Shown here: in pieces, positions 51,109 to 62,538 of the stretch
Numbering within the stretch: the first letter of the stretch is position 1
How the letters are laid out: each line of letters starts with the position of its first letter
NCBI GenBank assembly: GCA_963995525.1
Contig: OZ023210.1
Location: 6,140,855 to 6,204,854, forward strand
Source of the DNA: Escarpia spicata
Lineage: Eukaryota; Annelida; Polychaeta; Sabellida; Siboglinidae
DNA length: 64,000 nt
Direction of reading: 5' to 3'
Program-made: the position numbers and the translations under genes
Notes under the pieces: generated by a model
Told to the model about the DNA's origin: nothing
Seen by the model: the letters and a program-made list of their open reading frames with translations, nothing else
Databases searched by the model: none

Positions 51109-52790
51109 GACATTACAGCACGATCAGATACTGATCTGTATTGACAAAGTAGAACAACGTGTGTGTTATGTTCAGTCTGACTGACGACATTACAGCACGG
51201 TCAGATACTGATCTGTATTGACAAAGTAGACCGACATATGTGTTTATCTCCAGTCTGACTGACGACATTACAGCACGGTCAGATACTGATCTGTATTAAC
51301 AAAGAAGAACGACATGTGTGTTATCTTCAGTCTGACTTACGACATTACAGTAGGTCAGATACTGATCTGTATTAACAAAGAAGAACGACATGTGTGTTAT
51401 CTTCAGTCTGACTTACAACATTACAGCACGGTCAGATACTGATCTGTATTGACAAAGTAGAACGACATGTGTATTATCTTCAGTCTGACTTACGACATTA
51501 CAGCACGGTTAGATAATGATCTGTATTGACAAAGTAGAACGGCATGTGTGTTATCTTCAGTCTGACTTACGACATTAAAGCACGGTCAGATACTGATCTG
51601 TATTGACAAAGTAGAACGACATGTGTGTTATCTCCAGTTTGACTGACGACATTACAGCACGGTCAGATACTGATCTGTATTGACAAAGTAGAACGACATG
51701 TGTGTTATCTTCAGTTTGACTTACGACATTACAGCACGGTCAGATACTGATCTGTATTAACACAGAAGAACGACATGTGTGTTATCTTCAGTCTGACTTA
51801 CGACATTACAGCACGAGCAGATACTGATCTGTATTGAGAAACTAGAACAACATGTGTGTTATCTTCAGTCTGACTTACGACACCACAGCACGGTCAGATA
51901 CTGATCTGTATTGACAAACCAGAACAACATGTGTGTTATCTTCAGTCTGACTTACGACATTACAGCACGGTCAGATACTGATCTGTATTAACAAAGAAGA
52001 ACGACATGTGTGTTATCTTCAGTCTGACTTATGACATTACAGCACGAGCAGATACTGATCTGTATTGACAAACCAGAACAACATGTGCGTTATCTTTAGT
52101 CTGACTTACGACACCACAGCACGGTCAGATACTGATCTGTATTGACAAACCAGAACAACATGTGTGTTATCTTCAGTCTGACTTACGACATCACAGCATG
52201 GTCAGATACTGATCTGTATTGACAAACCAGAACAACATGTGTGTTATCTTCAGTCTGACTGACAACATTACAGCACGGTCAGATACTGATCTGTATTGAC
52301 AAACTAGAACAACATGTGTGTTATCTTCAGTCTGACTTACGACATCGCAGCACGGTCAGATACTGATCTGTATTGACAAACCAGAACAACATGTGTGTTA
52401 TCTTCAGTCTGATTGACAACATTACAGCACGGTCAGATACTGATATTTATTGACAAACTAGAACAACATGTGTCTTATCTTCAGTCTGTCTTACGACATC
52501 GCACCACGGTCAGATACTGATCTGTATTGACAAACCAGAACAATATGTGTGTTATCTTCAGTCTGACTTACGACATCACAGCACGGTCAGATACAGATCT
52601 GTACTGACAAACTAGAACAACATGTGTATTATCTTCAGTCTGACTGACGACATCGCAGAAAGGTCAAATACTGATCTGTATTGACAAACTAGAACAACAT
52701 GTGTGTTATCTTCAGTCTGACTGACGTTATTACTGCACGGCCAGATATTGATCTGTATTGACAAACTAGAACAACATGTGTGTTATCTTC
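51109..52790 (+). repeat. 77-bp satellite array, about 22 copies
   Basis: The unit begins GACATTACAGCACGGTCAGA, continues TACTGATCTGTATTGACAAA, and ends with an ATGTGTGTTATCTTCAGTCT block. Unit starts at 51109, 51186 and 51264 give the period. Two sub-blocks, AAAGTAGAACGACATG and AAACYAGAACAACATG, prevail in the left and right halves, so variants are spatially sorted. There is no coding capacity. CRISPR is excluded: repeats are contiguous without unique spacers. Confidence 0.95.
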
Positions 52791-52819
52791 CTTTGGGCGT
52801 CATTTAAAAAAATATCAAT

Positions 52820-53005
52820 ATATAATGAATAGTATGTGTCAAACCGACGGTGAGTGGCCATTATTTCTTGATTCACAAGCCTTCGTAGCTTTAAAAATAT
52901 ATATCCAATGGTATATCGGAAGCCAATGATACAAGGAAACGAATGCACGCAGTAAGAGGATCACGGCGCCTGGGAGGAGATATACTTACAATGTTCCAAA
53001 ATTAG
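52820..53005 (-). repeat. Dispersed repeat family B, copy 6 (inverted, abuts GPCR 2)
   Basis: On the minus strand it reads TACGCTAATTTTGGAACATT, GTAAGTATATCTCCTCCCAGG-like sequence and TGCATTCGTTTCCTT, in the family order. It ends about 30 bp from the stop codon of receptor gene 2, so it probably lies in that gene's 3' UTR. Confidence 0.6.
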
Positions 53006-53032
53006 CGTAATAATGTTTATATTGCTACAGAG

Positions 53033-53998
53033 TCATGCCGGCGCAACGGTCGACGTCGGTTCACAACATTTGCAGAATAATTTCCGGAGTTCGGTCTTAT
53101 ATCGCTGATACTGGAAGGCGTATATGATGGGGTTAATACAACAGTTGGCAAACATCGATATGACTGTGAAGTGATAGAAGGCACTCGTGTAGTCAAGGCG
53201 GATGCCGAAGTTGAACACGAGAAACGTGAATTGGTTCCAAGAGTTACAGGCGATGTAACAGAAGACGACGATCACCAATGTCTTGAGAACGTTACGTCTA
53301 ACGCGTGCCTTCTGTACCGCTGCCGCGTTTCCTCTCGCTTGCGCTTCATCGCCTACGCGACTCCGAAGGTAGAGAAATATACGGCTGTAGCAGGTGATAA
53401 AACAGAGTGTCGGCACGAGATACTGAATCACGAACACGATCACGCCGGCCGTTCTCTTCGACAATTCGTTGGCAAATATTGCCACAACTTTACAACGCCC
53501 GCCGACGACTCGAGTAGTTGGAACGAGGAAACACAAATTCAGTGCGAAGCCAGGGCACCAGGCCACACCAGCCATCAGTTGAACCTTTCGCATCGAAAAC
53601 CAGTTGAGATGTGATATCGGATGTACAATAGACATGTAGCGTTCAAACGTCAACGCCATCAGTGTGTACGACGAAGATACCAGCAGGCTCCGCCGACAGT
53701 ATAATTCTCCAGTAAATCCTGACAAGTCATACGCTGGTTTCCTGGTTATTGTTGTTACCAGGATAAATGCAGATGCCAAGAAATCGATGCTGCTTTGATT
53801 TAAGATGAAAACATTAGTATACGTTTTACGCATCGCGGAACTCCGTCCGATAACAAAAATCACCATGAGGTTTCCAATGATGCCGAGGGAAGCGGTCATA
53901 GAGTAGGCAATCTTGGCGTAGTCGTTCGCTATTCGTACGTTGTCTTCAGATACATTCCCGCAACTCTCCAGTACGCTGCAGTTTTTGAACTGAGTCAT
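53033..53998 (-). CDS. Rhodopsin-family GPCR, paralog 2, with TM3 deletion
   Basis: The 321-residue frame is colinear and highly similar to the receptor at 32814-33803 (for example NVFILNQSSIDF, LMALTFERYMSIVHPISHLN, NVLKTLVIVVF, CCINPIIYAFQYQRYKTELR). It keeps the TM1 Asn, TM2 Asp, ERY, ECL2 Cys and NPxxY (NPIIY). After the TM3 disulfide Cys it reads CRRSLLVSSS where paralog 1 has eight more residues (CRLWLTDFPLW...). The in-frame 24-bp deletion removes the extracellular turn-and-a-half of TM3, which contributes to ligand pockets in this class, so function is doubtful or altered. TM6 again lacks CWxP (CNSWN). A conserved 5' UTR acceptor lies at 54120/54119. Confidence 0.85.
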   Translation of the reverse strand: MTQFKNCSVLESCGNVSEDNVRIANDYAKIAYSMTASLGIIGNLMVIFVIGRSSAMRKTYTNVFILNQSSIDFLASAFILVTTITRKPAYDLSGFTGELYCRRSLLVSSSYTLMALTFERYMSIVHPISHLNWFSMRKVQLMAGVAWCPGFALNLCFLVPTTRVVGGRCKVVAIFANELSKRTAGVIVFVIQYLVPTLCFITCYSRIFLYLRSRVGDEAQARGNAAAVQKARVRRNVLKTLVIVVFCYIACNSWNQFTFLVFNFGIRLDYTSAFYHFTVISMFANCCINPIIYAFQYQRYKTELRKLFCKCCEPTSTVAPA

Positions 53999-54119
53999 GA
54001 CTTTTACAGTTTATGTTAGACAATGTGGTTACACGTACGCGAAATGTCATTGACGTGCCTAACGTATCGATCACACGGAGGTATTGGTCATGTTAAATGA
54101 TTCGTCGTTTTTCGTTCGT
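53999..54119 (-). promoter_or_regulatory. 5' UTR and conserved splice acceptor of GPCR gene 2
   Basis: On the minus strand GTATTTATGTTTCAG ends at 54120 and ACGAACGAAA starts at 54119, matching the acceptor and UTR start of paralog 1 at 32685. An upstream non-coding exon is implied but not located. Confidence 0.55.
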
Positions 54120-55137
54120 CTGAAACATAAATACGACAGATAATCAGCATGTGAATACATATCTGATTGATCTGGGGAACAGAGCAGTTATAATAACAAA
54201 TATTAAAAACGTGGTGTCAATACATTTTAAACTTATTTTCATAGATAGACGTAGGGCAATTTATTGTATACAAACGTAACTATACATAATACAACGGCCT
54301 CTCGCTGTAAGGATTACTGATGTAAAGAAACACCGCTTAAAAGGAAAACAATTCAGAATTTCCGATATGCCTTGCATTGTACTATATATACCTATTTGCA
54401 TAGGTAACGGCGGTTATAAGGAACTGTTCAATAAGTCCCAACGTGTACAGACAGCCCCACTGCAATTGTAAGCTGACGCATATTACAGTCGACGTAGGAA
54501 AACAACCACAGCACGAAAATACAAGCAGAGTGCTTTCGACATGGTGATTAATTGCATGACTATTTGAACTCGTAATTTGCACTTACCTGCTACCTTGACC
54601 AGTGACACACTTACAGGGGTATGGGTATACACAACATTGATGGTACCATTTTCCAAAGGGGCCAACGACGTCGTTCATAGTAATCCTTTTTATCGACGTC
54701 GCTACTACTTATAGGCTGCGCGCCGCTGCGCACAGGGCTATGTTAATGTGAACATCAATTAACTGCATACATTGCCATAAATTGAGGCAATGTGGCGCTT
54801 ACTTGATTAAGACCAGTGCGGATAAATGAAGTAGTCGTATTCGAAGTCTCCGTTAAACACACCCACACATTCACGCTCACGCATGCACGGAAACACACGC
54901 ACAAGAAATGTGGCTTGATTTTTTCTCCATATATGTTTGTTCAGTAGCCGTGTACACACATACATGACATGATGTCCATCACGCACAGTTAGCCGCGATA
55001 TCCGACACGCAAGCTGTTACGATCAATAAATGACATGTGCATTTTTACACAATTCAAACTATTATGGCCAGTTTTGTAATAAATAAGGAGGCCCATTTTG
55101 CAATAACAACATAACAATCACATATTTTCCAGAAAAA
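54120..55137. other. No coding region seen; likely GPCR 2 upstream DNA
   Basis: It should contain the upstream non-coding exon and promoter of the minus-strand receptor gene, but I cannot place them. No repeat or other gene is evident. Confidence 0.4.
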
Positions 55138-55312
55138 GAAGATGATGATGAGGACGAAGATGGATAGGATGTTGACGATGAACATTATTATGAAGAGGAT
55201 GCTGAAGACGAAGACTGCGATGTTGATGAAGAAAATGGATATTAAAATGATGATGATGATGACAATGATGACGATGTTGTTGATGGTGACGATGATGATG
55301 ATAAAGTTGTAT
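55138..55312 (+). repeat. Imperfect (GAT)n tract
   Basis: GATGATGATGAGGACGAAGA and variants. Met/Lys-rich and Ile/His-rich frames over it are artefacts. Confidence 0.85.
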
Positions 55313-55777
55313 TGTGGACACAGTTCATGGCGTCCATCTTGGATTGTAAGATCGTTAGTTTCAGTGAGCATATGGACCCCGAGTGACCACCTGAAGTCCA
55401 TTCTGAAGTCCAACTTTCAAGGAAGATTTATTTGGGGTGCCGTGCGGAGATTTCTATTATGCTATATAAAAGCAATGGGAACAGGCAATAATTTATTATG
55501 AAATAATTTATTTAATTTACCCTTTGTCTACTCCCAAATACGAAAGAGATGTCAATACAGCTAAAATGATTCGATCAGTATTGCTCATAAAATTCTACAC
55601 TCTTAAGACAATTCCAGCAACGACTGACGGGATATCTCCATCCTGAAGCTTTCGAATTTTCGCATTAACAAACAGCAATGTGGATATTGGAATATAGCAA
55701 CTATCCTTATTTGCCATCTACCGAATCCATGCGATCGATGGAGCTACGGATGAGGGGGTAACTAGTGTACTTTCAAT
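55313..55777. other. No feature seen
   Basis: No recognisable coding or repeat structure. Confidence 0.35.
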
Positions 55778-55990
55778 ATGGCAGCACTTGCGTACAAGAC
55801 GCTACATGAAGACCTCTCGCCCGTCTACAAGGAGAAGTTCGTGCGTACCTACATGGCAGCCAGATGTCTTCGCTCTGCTGACTCTAACACCCTCGCTGTC
55901 TCGAGTTCACGCAGCAGAGCCGTTGACTGCACATTTGTTCGAGCAAGGGCAGCAGAGTGGAACCTACTTGCGGTTGCATTCTTTGCCATC
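55778..55990 (+). pseudogene. Possible LINE reverse-transcriptase C-terminal fragment
   Basis: The frame AALAYKTLHEDLSPVYKEKF, TYMAARCLRSADSNTLAV, then RARAAEWN resembles the C-terminal end of CR1-group LINE proteins (Y.PAR.LRS......P......G...WN.LP). It is short and lies immediately upstream of an RTE-like element of a different clade. Assignment is tentative. Confidence 0.4.
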
Positions 55991-56329
55991 TGCTACAAAA
56001 GGATGCCTGTCTCATGGTCCAAACCTTGCCGCGGTGAGAAAACTTGTGTGTCTCAGTGACCCAGAGAGCTGAGCTTTGGCTGCTGACAGGATTACCCAAG
56101 CTGGACAAGTCGAAGGTTAGATGCCAGACAGGGACCACCCTCTCCTCGAGGATAAGAGGATTGCTTGTGGCCAACAACCCGAACTGTAAAAGACAAACTG
56201 TTACAGAAACACTTACGACAAACTCAAGATAGCAACACAGCTTGAGAAAGGTTGAGAAGCAATAGAAACAGAAACAATATGACGTAGTACAGTGAAAGCC
56301 GAGAGGAAGCTGTACGACCGACTGCCCCA

Positions 56330-58822
56330 CAGAAAATCAAGAAAACTACAAAGATTGCTACATGGAACGTCAGAACAATGTATGAAGAAGGGAAATCAGC
56401 ACAGGTAGCAATATAGATAAACTCTTCGCGATAGACCTGCATGGACGGTGTGAGACCAGATTGTTACAGTCTAGCCAACTGAGACTTACAACAGGAGATA
56501 TGGTGCTGTACAAGGGACATGACAACGATGATGCCCTTGGGAGGCACAGAGAGCACTCATTAGCTGGGAAGCGATCAGTTCCAGAAATGATTACTGCCAA
56601 ATTCATCACGAAAAAGAAGAATATAACGATTAACGTGATACAGTGCTATGCTCCCACACACGATGCGGACGAGGAAAGAAAAGACTACAACAGACTACAC
56701 AATGTACTCGAAGAGCAAAGGCCGAAGGACATTACCATTCTCATGGGCGATTTCAACGCAAAGACAGGAAATAACAACACAGGTTATGAACAAGTCATGG
56801 GCAAGCATGGATTAGGACAGAAATGAATGAAAATGGAGAACGGTTCGCAGACCTATGTGCCTTGAACAGCCTCATAATAGGAGGAAGTGTCTTCCCACAT
56901 ACAGGCACTCAAAAGGCAACCTGGAGATCACCTAACCATATTACCGAAAATCAAATAGATCAGGTTTGTGTTGGACAGAAGTTCACACGGTCGCTGCAGG
57001 ATGTCAGAGTGAAGACAGGGGCTGATGCTGCTTCTGATCACCATTTGATGTTGGCTACACTCACGCTCCATCTTAGGAGGCACACAGCAAAGGGCAGCAG
57101 AAAAAGAACATGTTACAACATAGATCTATTGAAGGACAAGGGAACGAGAGAAAAGTACCGGATCAGCCTCTCGAACAGATACCAGGTGCTGCAAGAACTA
57201 TACGATAGCAAGACTGAACTAGAACCGAAGTGGCAACAAGCCAAGCAGATGTGGACTGGTGCATGTGAAGAGACAGTAGGCAGAACGAAAACACAGCAAA
57301 AAAACTGGATGACAGCTGACACATTACTCAAGCTACACGTGCGAATGGAAGAGAAGGCGATGCTGAACAGCATAAAAACTAGAGCAACGAAAGCAGAAGC
57401 CCATGCACAGTACACAGAAGCTCAGAAGGAGGTAAAGAGAAGCATCATAAGAAACAAGAGAAGCTTGCTGGACAACCTGGAAACACAGGCAGGCAACAAC
57501 AAAAAGAAACATTGAAGGTCTCTATAACATAACAAAGAAGCTGAGAAGCAAGTATCAGCAAAGGGGCAAACCAATTAAAGACAAACAAGGAAAAGCCCTC
57601 ACTACGGTAGACAACCAACTAAAGAGATAGGTGGAGCACTTCACAGAACTATTAAACCGACACACTTCAGAAGATCGCCCAGTTACCCCCACAACACAGA
57701 CCGTTCTACCCTTGAACTGTGATAAACCAAGCAGAACTGAAATCAAGAATGCTATCAAAAACTGAAGAATGGAAAGGCAGCGAGGGCGGATGAAATACCA
57801 GCAGAGGCAATAAAGGCAGATATTAACACATCAACGGAAATACTGTACAACCTCTTCGATAAAATCTGGAAAAACGAAAGAATTCCAGGGAAATGGAGAA
57901 TGGGACTCTGGGAAGAAGACATAATTCCAGAAGAATGGAGAATGGGACTCTGGGAAGACGAAAGAGTTCAAGAGGAATGGAGAATGGGACTCGTAATCAA
58001 GCTCCCCAAGAAAGGATATATCAAAGAAGAATGCAAGAACTATAGAGGAATAATGTTGCTATCAGTCCCTGAAAAAGTGCTGAACAAAGTGATATTAGAG
58101 AGGATGAACGAAGCAGTGGATGCAAATCTCTCAGAAAACAACGCAGGTTTCCGACAAGATAGATTTTGCACAGATCATATCGCTACTATGTGCATTATAT
58201 TAGAACAATCGTTGGAATGGAACTCAGATCAGATCAGATCAAATAATATTTATTGTAACTCATTACAGATACATACAAATCAAACTAAGACAAACCATAT
58301 ATAATAACATAATGATAACAACAAAGAAAGAACATTATATAATGTTATACTCCCTGTACTGTATGTCAATTTCATTGACTATGAGAAAGCCTTCGACAAT
58401 GTAGACAGACAGACACTCTGGAATCTGATGAGACATTATGGTATTCCAGAAAAGTTACTCTCCATGATCCAGAGCACCTAGCAAGGAATGTCGTGTCAGG
58501 TGGTGCATGGAGGACGCAGATAGTTTCGAAGATAAGACAAGGGTTCTTCAGGGATGCCTGCTGTCGCCTTTCCTGTTCATCCTCATGATCGACTGGATTA
58601 TGAGGACCACCACGGAAGGAAAACGAAATGGCATACAGTGGACACCATGGACTCAGCTGGAGGACTTGGACTTTGCTGATGACCCGACACTACTATCACA
58701 CACCCACAAACAGACTCAGGACAAAACGAAAATATTTGAATCAACATCAGCAAAGACAGGTCTGAGGATAAACGGTGGCAAAACGAAGATTATGACAACA
58801 CACAGTAGAAACGACTTGCCAA
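56330..58822 (+). pseudogene. Second RTE-like LINE: endonuclease and most of the reverse transcriptase
   Basis: KIATWNVRTMYEEGKSAQVA (56341 on) opens an EEP endonuclease, continuing INVIQCYAPTHDADEE, ITILMGDFNAKTGN, ATWRSPNHITENQIDQV and ASDHHLMLATLTL (56461-57080). A linker rich in Lys/Arg follows to 57515. RT pieces are ARADEIPAEAIKADI, NYRGIMLLSVPEKVLNKVIL and NAGFRQDRFCTDHIATM (57780-58200), then FIDYEKAFDNVDRQTLWNLM (58370-58430), GCLLSPFLFILMIDW and DFADDPTLLSH (58550-58710). Stops and frameshifts are common; a ~110-bp insertion splits the RT at about 58228-58345. It ends at about 58822 and resumes at about 61950. Confidence 0.85.
57893..57990 (+). repeat. In-frame tandem triplication within the RTE-like RT
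   Basis: GAATGGAGAATGGGACTCTG recurs three times at roughly 42-45-bp spacing, adding two extra EEWRMGLWE units before the conserved VIKLPKKG. It postdates loss of constraint. Confidence 0.85.
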
Positions 58823-59367
58823 TAGACTTGCTCGTCGGGCACCAGAATCGCTCGGGAAACTTCGGGAAACTTTGACCTCGGTTGACATCCCGTGTCACCA
58901 TTAGGCAGCCAATCAGCGGTCTCGCTGATACAGCACTTTACATTAACCGTTACCGATTGACGTAAACAAAACATTTCACTACAATAGCACGTGAGTTTCG
59001 GAAAACCTTCTGGTAGTCACACTCATTATATATATCCCCATATCCGAATAAGTTTATGTGTGAAGACAATAACATTTAAAGTGTCAAAATCCCACTTGGA
59101 AGCCACTCGAAGCTGACGGTGCATTTGGTGACGTATTTAATGGAATGTGGCTGGAGGGGACCATACCGTATTTCAGTGTAAGTACTGTACTTGTGTCTTG
59201 TTATAATATCACTACATATATATGATTCAATGTCATCTGATATGGTCATAAATATGTTTCTATACTAATGCCATGCTTCTTAAGGACAAATGTAATTAAC
59301 ATAAAACAATGTAATTATAACAGTATAAAAAATACAATACTGTTTTTTATATTTTATAGATGCAACG

Positions 59368-60745
59368 ATGGCCTGGATTTGTTTGAAAGGAACCCTTTTC
59401 TCAGGGTCATTTCCAGATAGGCTACATGGATTCAACATTGGGTCCATATGCCAGTATTTCATTGAAACAAAAGGGGATTTCCGCAGCATCAGAGAGTCCT
59501 CTTTCCAAATGTTTGTCCGAGGATATGTACATGTATTAAATTACATCATTTGTTTTAAGCAGTTGCTTATCATTATCATGTATTTAAATAAATATAAAAT
59601 ATTGATAACAAAATAAAAATTAAAAATAAATCCAAAAAATGTATAGTTTTTCGCATTTATGTGACTATGGAAATTCAAAATAAACTATATATAGCTGCAA
59701 CAGTGGAACAACAGGAGCAAAGAAAATTCAGTGCCAACTTACGACATGATGTTTGAAAAAACAGAAGTACGGAAAAAAACTAGACCAGTAAGGGGAAAGC
59801 ATCCATCGACCTATGACCTAGATAAGATATGCCAGAGTGACATTAGAAGTGCAAAAAACTCATCAGTGATCTAGAACAATTCAAAGAGGAGAATGCCCAA
59901 GATGTACGCGTTCTCCCCGTACTGGATAATGACAATCCAGTTGCCTCGACATCGGTACAGAAACCTCTGAGTACCATAGCAGAGGAACTAGAAAATAACA
60001 CAGAGGGAGTGCGTAAAAATGCTGAAATGTCTGCTGCACAAAAGGTGGATGGAATTATGGGAGCATTCAATGTAGTCAGTGAAACTCGCACAAGAATAGA
60101 GGAAGCCACCAGAGAGCAATCGTCGTGCTTCTTGTGACGAGTTGTCAAGGAAAACGGATCTCGGCATCGAAGTGTGCGAGGGTAATCTCCGTTAAGGAGG
60201 GACGGAACACTGGTGCAAATGTAGTGAAATATATTATCAAGTTTTTTCCTCAGCAACCCAGTTTGGCCTCAACAACGAACAAATTGCAATTGATCAGTAT
60301 TGTACTGAAAGGCGGGCAAAAGGAGAAAATGTAACTTTTCATAAGTGTGGTTTGTACATATCTAGCAACAATGGGTTTTTGGCTGCAACACCTAATTACA
60401 TTGTCACAGAGCCCGACGGTCGTAAAGGCTACTCGAAGTTAAATGTTTTTTAAAGTGGTCAAATGTTAGCATACAAGAAGCCGCAAAAAGTTCAACATAT
60501 CCCGTTAAAAAATACCTGGTCAGAATTACCGTTATGCTTTGAAGAAAACACACGCATATTACCACCAGGTACAGCTGCAGCTATACTACTACCAAGAGTT
60601 TGCTTCGTTTGCAGACTTTGTCATACTGCATGTCCAAGTTGGTGATGTTCACATGGAACGCATTTCTACAGATCCTAAGTGGAGAGCCCGCCACATTACA
60701 AAAATGGAACAGTTCGTCAAAGAAATAATTGTCCCGAACTCCTGA
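59368..60745 (+). pseudogene. YqaJ-like exonuclease protein of the nested transposon, broken
   Basis: The start encodes MAWICLKGTLFSGSFPDRLH and GDFRSIRESSFQMFVRGYVH (59368-59530). At 59740-59850 is FEKTEVRKKTRPVRGKHPST, then LISDLEQFKEENAQDVRVLP. The nuclease follows in shifting frames: RISASKCARVISVKEGRN (60155-60210), GLNNEQIAIDQYC, SNNGFLAATPNYIV (60250-60400), and YYYQVQLQLYYYQEFASFAD, HVQVGDVHMERISTDPKWRA (60550-60690). This is the YqaJ order (R.TAS, NE..A...Y, G..ATPD, QVQ.Q, D.V). The Asp expected after ATP reads Asn, and the LE.KCP block has decayed to YSKLNVF, so it is catalytically dead as well as frameshifted. A SWIM-type zinc finger usual in such proteins is not visible. Confidence 0.65.
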
Positions 60746-61099
60746 AGTGATGAAATGACTCTTAGACACAGACATATTATTTAGCTATGCTGAATTACCA
60801 GCACCCCATCACTTTTCATGAAAATGACAACAAATTATCCCTCTGGATTATGTACGTTTGGCAAATAAAGCAACACATTTTGTTTTCAAAAAATGTCTTG
60901 TTTTATTTTTCACAATGCCTATACATGGGTAATCCGTGTATGACAGAAACATCACTTAACAGCGCAATGTATTTCAGTGTTACTCTGTTATTGTACAAAG
61001 GCATTCGACAAAGTTTATATAGATGATTTCCAAACTTCTACTTTCTTAATGGTGATCCAAAGTTGGACAGACAACAACAGTAGTACGCTATCTTAATTA

Positions 61100-61937
61100 T
61101 GACAGGAATATATTTATCGTTAATTCTCTTTGATAACATGAAATACTTCTTGAATATGGCACTATCATTTTCAACAACAATCCTGTGTCTAGCAATTTGT
61201 CTCCCTCCATCCATTTCTGCCTGTTCAAAATGTCCTCTTGAAATTAAAAATGGTGGTTTGATTAGTTCTACTCCTGACCTTGTAGGACATCTTATATCAA
61301 GAAACCCTTATCCACCATGACAGCTTCTCCCTCATTCAAACGTTCAAGTACACCTGACTTAATAAACAGTTCTTTGTCGGAGATGCACCCTCCATATGTA
61401 TCAAACACAGAAGTAATTGCACCAGTACCAGTGCAACCAATTTGAACTTTAATTATGTTGACATGTTTGTAATTCGACTATAATTGTCTTTGTGCCATGG
61501 GATCACTGTGCTTTTGGCATATAAACTCTGTTCCATCATAAATTTATCTGACATTGGGGTGAGACTCCTACATGTCATGAGTCATATACTTTTGAATTTG
61601 TGTAATTGATGGAGAGAGTTTTAATATTTTGAACTTTCTGTAGAAAAGTTCGAGCCAATAATGGAATATTTTACAAACACCCGATGCTGATATCCGAAAC
61701 TTATCAGCCATTTTCTGGTCAGTGTCAGCTGTGCAAAGTTTATTTAAAACTAATAAAACATAATTTTTAGCAGAGATGTGTGTAAATACCTTTTACGGAG
61801 TTAATTTGTGACTGTCTACCTGACAGTTGTCATCATCACACCCTACATTCAGGTAATTAAACATGATTTTAAATAAAGCTTAACCTTTTATGCCAGTCAG
61901 TCTCAGAATATCATCGTCTGAAGCCATGGCCATAGGT
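61100..61937 (-). pseudogene. DDE_Tnp_4 (Harbinger/IS5-like) transposase of the nested transposon, broken
   Basis: The minus strand begins MSPMAMASDDDILRLTGIK near 61937, then a plausible GTTAAG donor. Next come ADTDQKMADKFRISASGVCK, IFHYWLELFYRKFK (helix-turn-helix, about 61620-61720), then NIIKVQIGCTGTGAITSVFD, TYGGCISDKELFIKSGVLER and LNEGEAVMVDKGFLI (61300-61460). After a frameshift it gives IKPPFLISRGHFEQAEMDGG and RQIARHRIVVENDSAIFKKY (61130-61270). The SDKE, MVDKGF and ARHRIVVEN blocks are the DDE_Tnp_4 signature, with the second catalytic Asp in VDKGF and the Glu in VEN retained. One TAA, one TAG and frameshifts inactivate it. Confidence 0.75.
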
Positions 61938-61949
61938 GACATATTAATC

Positions 61950-62515
61950 TGTGATGCTGTAGCAAGAGTGGACAAGGCACGAACAGCGTTCCTGATACAA
62001 AACAAATCTAGAATTATACAAAATAAAAAAAATCAGGATCTTTAACTCCAACGTAAAATCAATATTGTTGTTTGGCCATGGAACATGTATAATAACAAAA
62101 ACAACATTAGACAAAATTCAGACTTTCCTTAATCGATATCTGCGAAGAATTCTATGTATAAAATGGCAAGACAAAATCAGAAACCAGGAGCTGTGGGAAA
62201 AGACTAGCCAAGAACCCCTCGCCAGGCAGATCCTGATGAGAAAGTGGGATTGGATTGGACAAGAAAGTGGGATTGGATTAGACACACACTGAAAAAGCCA
62301 ATAACAAACATCACAAGACAGTCTCTGACGCGGAATCCTCAAGGAAAAAGAAGGCGAGGAAGGCTAAAACACCTGGCAAAGGGACACGGCTGCAGACGTA
62401 AAAAGGAGTGGCTACACCTGGAAAGAAATAGGGAAGACCGCCCAAGGTCGTGTGCGCTGGAGAGTCGTCCTCGATGGCCTATCATAATGCTCCGCATGGA
62501 GCGAAGGGCATAAGT
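61950..62515 (+). pseudogene. 3' end of the second RTE-like LINE
   Basis: It reads DAVARVDKARTAFLIQNKSR, KIRIFNSNVKSILLFGHGT and ITKTTLDKIQTFLNRYLRRI, then QDKIRNQELWEKTSQEPLARQI and KRRRGR-type basic sequence, ending near 62515 (GRVRWRVVLDGL.. EGHK). This is the typical C-terminus of the RTE-like family at 56330. A 16-bp duplication (GTGGGATTGGATT) occurs at about 62243-62280. Frameshifts are present. Confidence 0.8.
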
Positions 62516-62538
62516 ACAGAAGGATGCATGTAAGCCTA

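Larger units (their letters stand above)
58823..61949. mobile_element. DNA transposon remnant with convergent nuclease and transposase genes, nested in the RTE-like LINE
   Basis: LINE reading stops at about 58822 (KTKIMTTHSRNDLPID) and resumes at about 61950 (DAVARVDKARTAFL). Between them lie a plus-strand gene with a YqaJ-like nuclease domain and a minus-strand gene with a DDE_Tnp_4-like transposase, facing each other. Two-gene DNA transposons pairing such proteins are known in animals (I believe IS4EU-like, but I am not certain). I could not define terminal inverted repeats or a target duplication, so the exact ends are approximate. Confidence 0.7.

Noticed and set aside
51109..52790. CRISPR array
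   Set aside because: Contiguous 77-bp satellite units without spacers, in an animal genome.
55054..55413. Ile-rich 119-codon minus ORF resembling a membrane protein
   Set aside because: It is the complement of a GAT-rich low-complexity tract.
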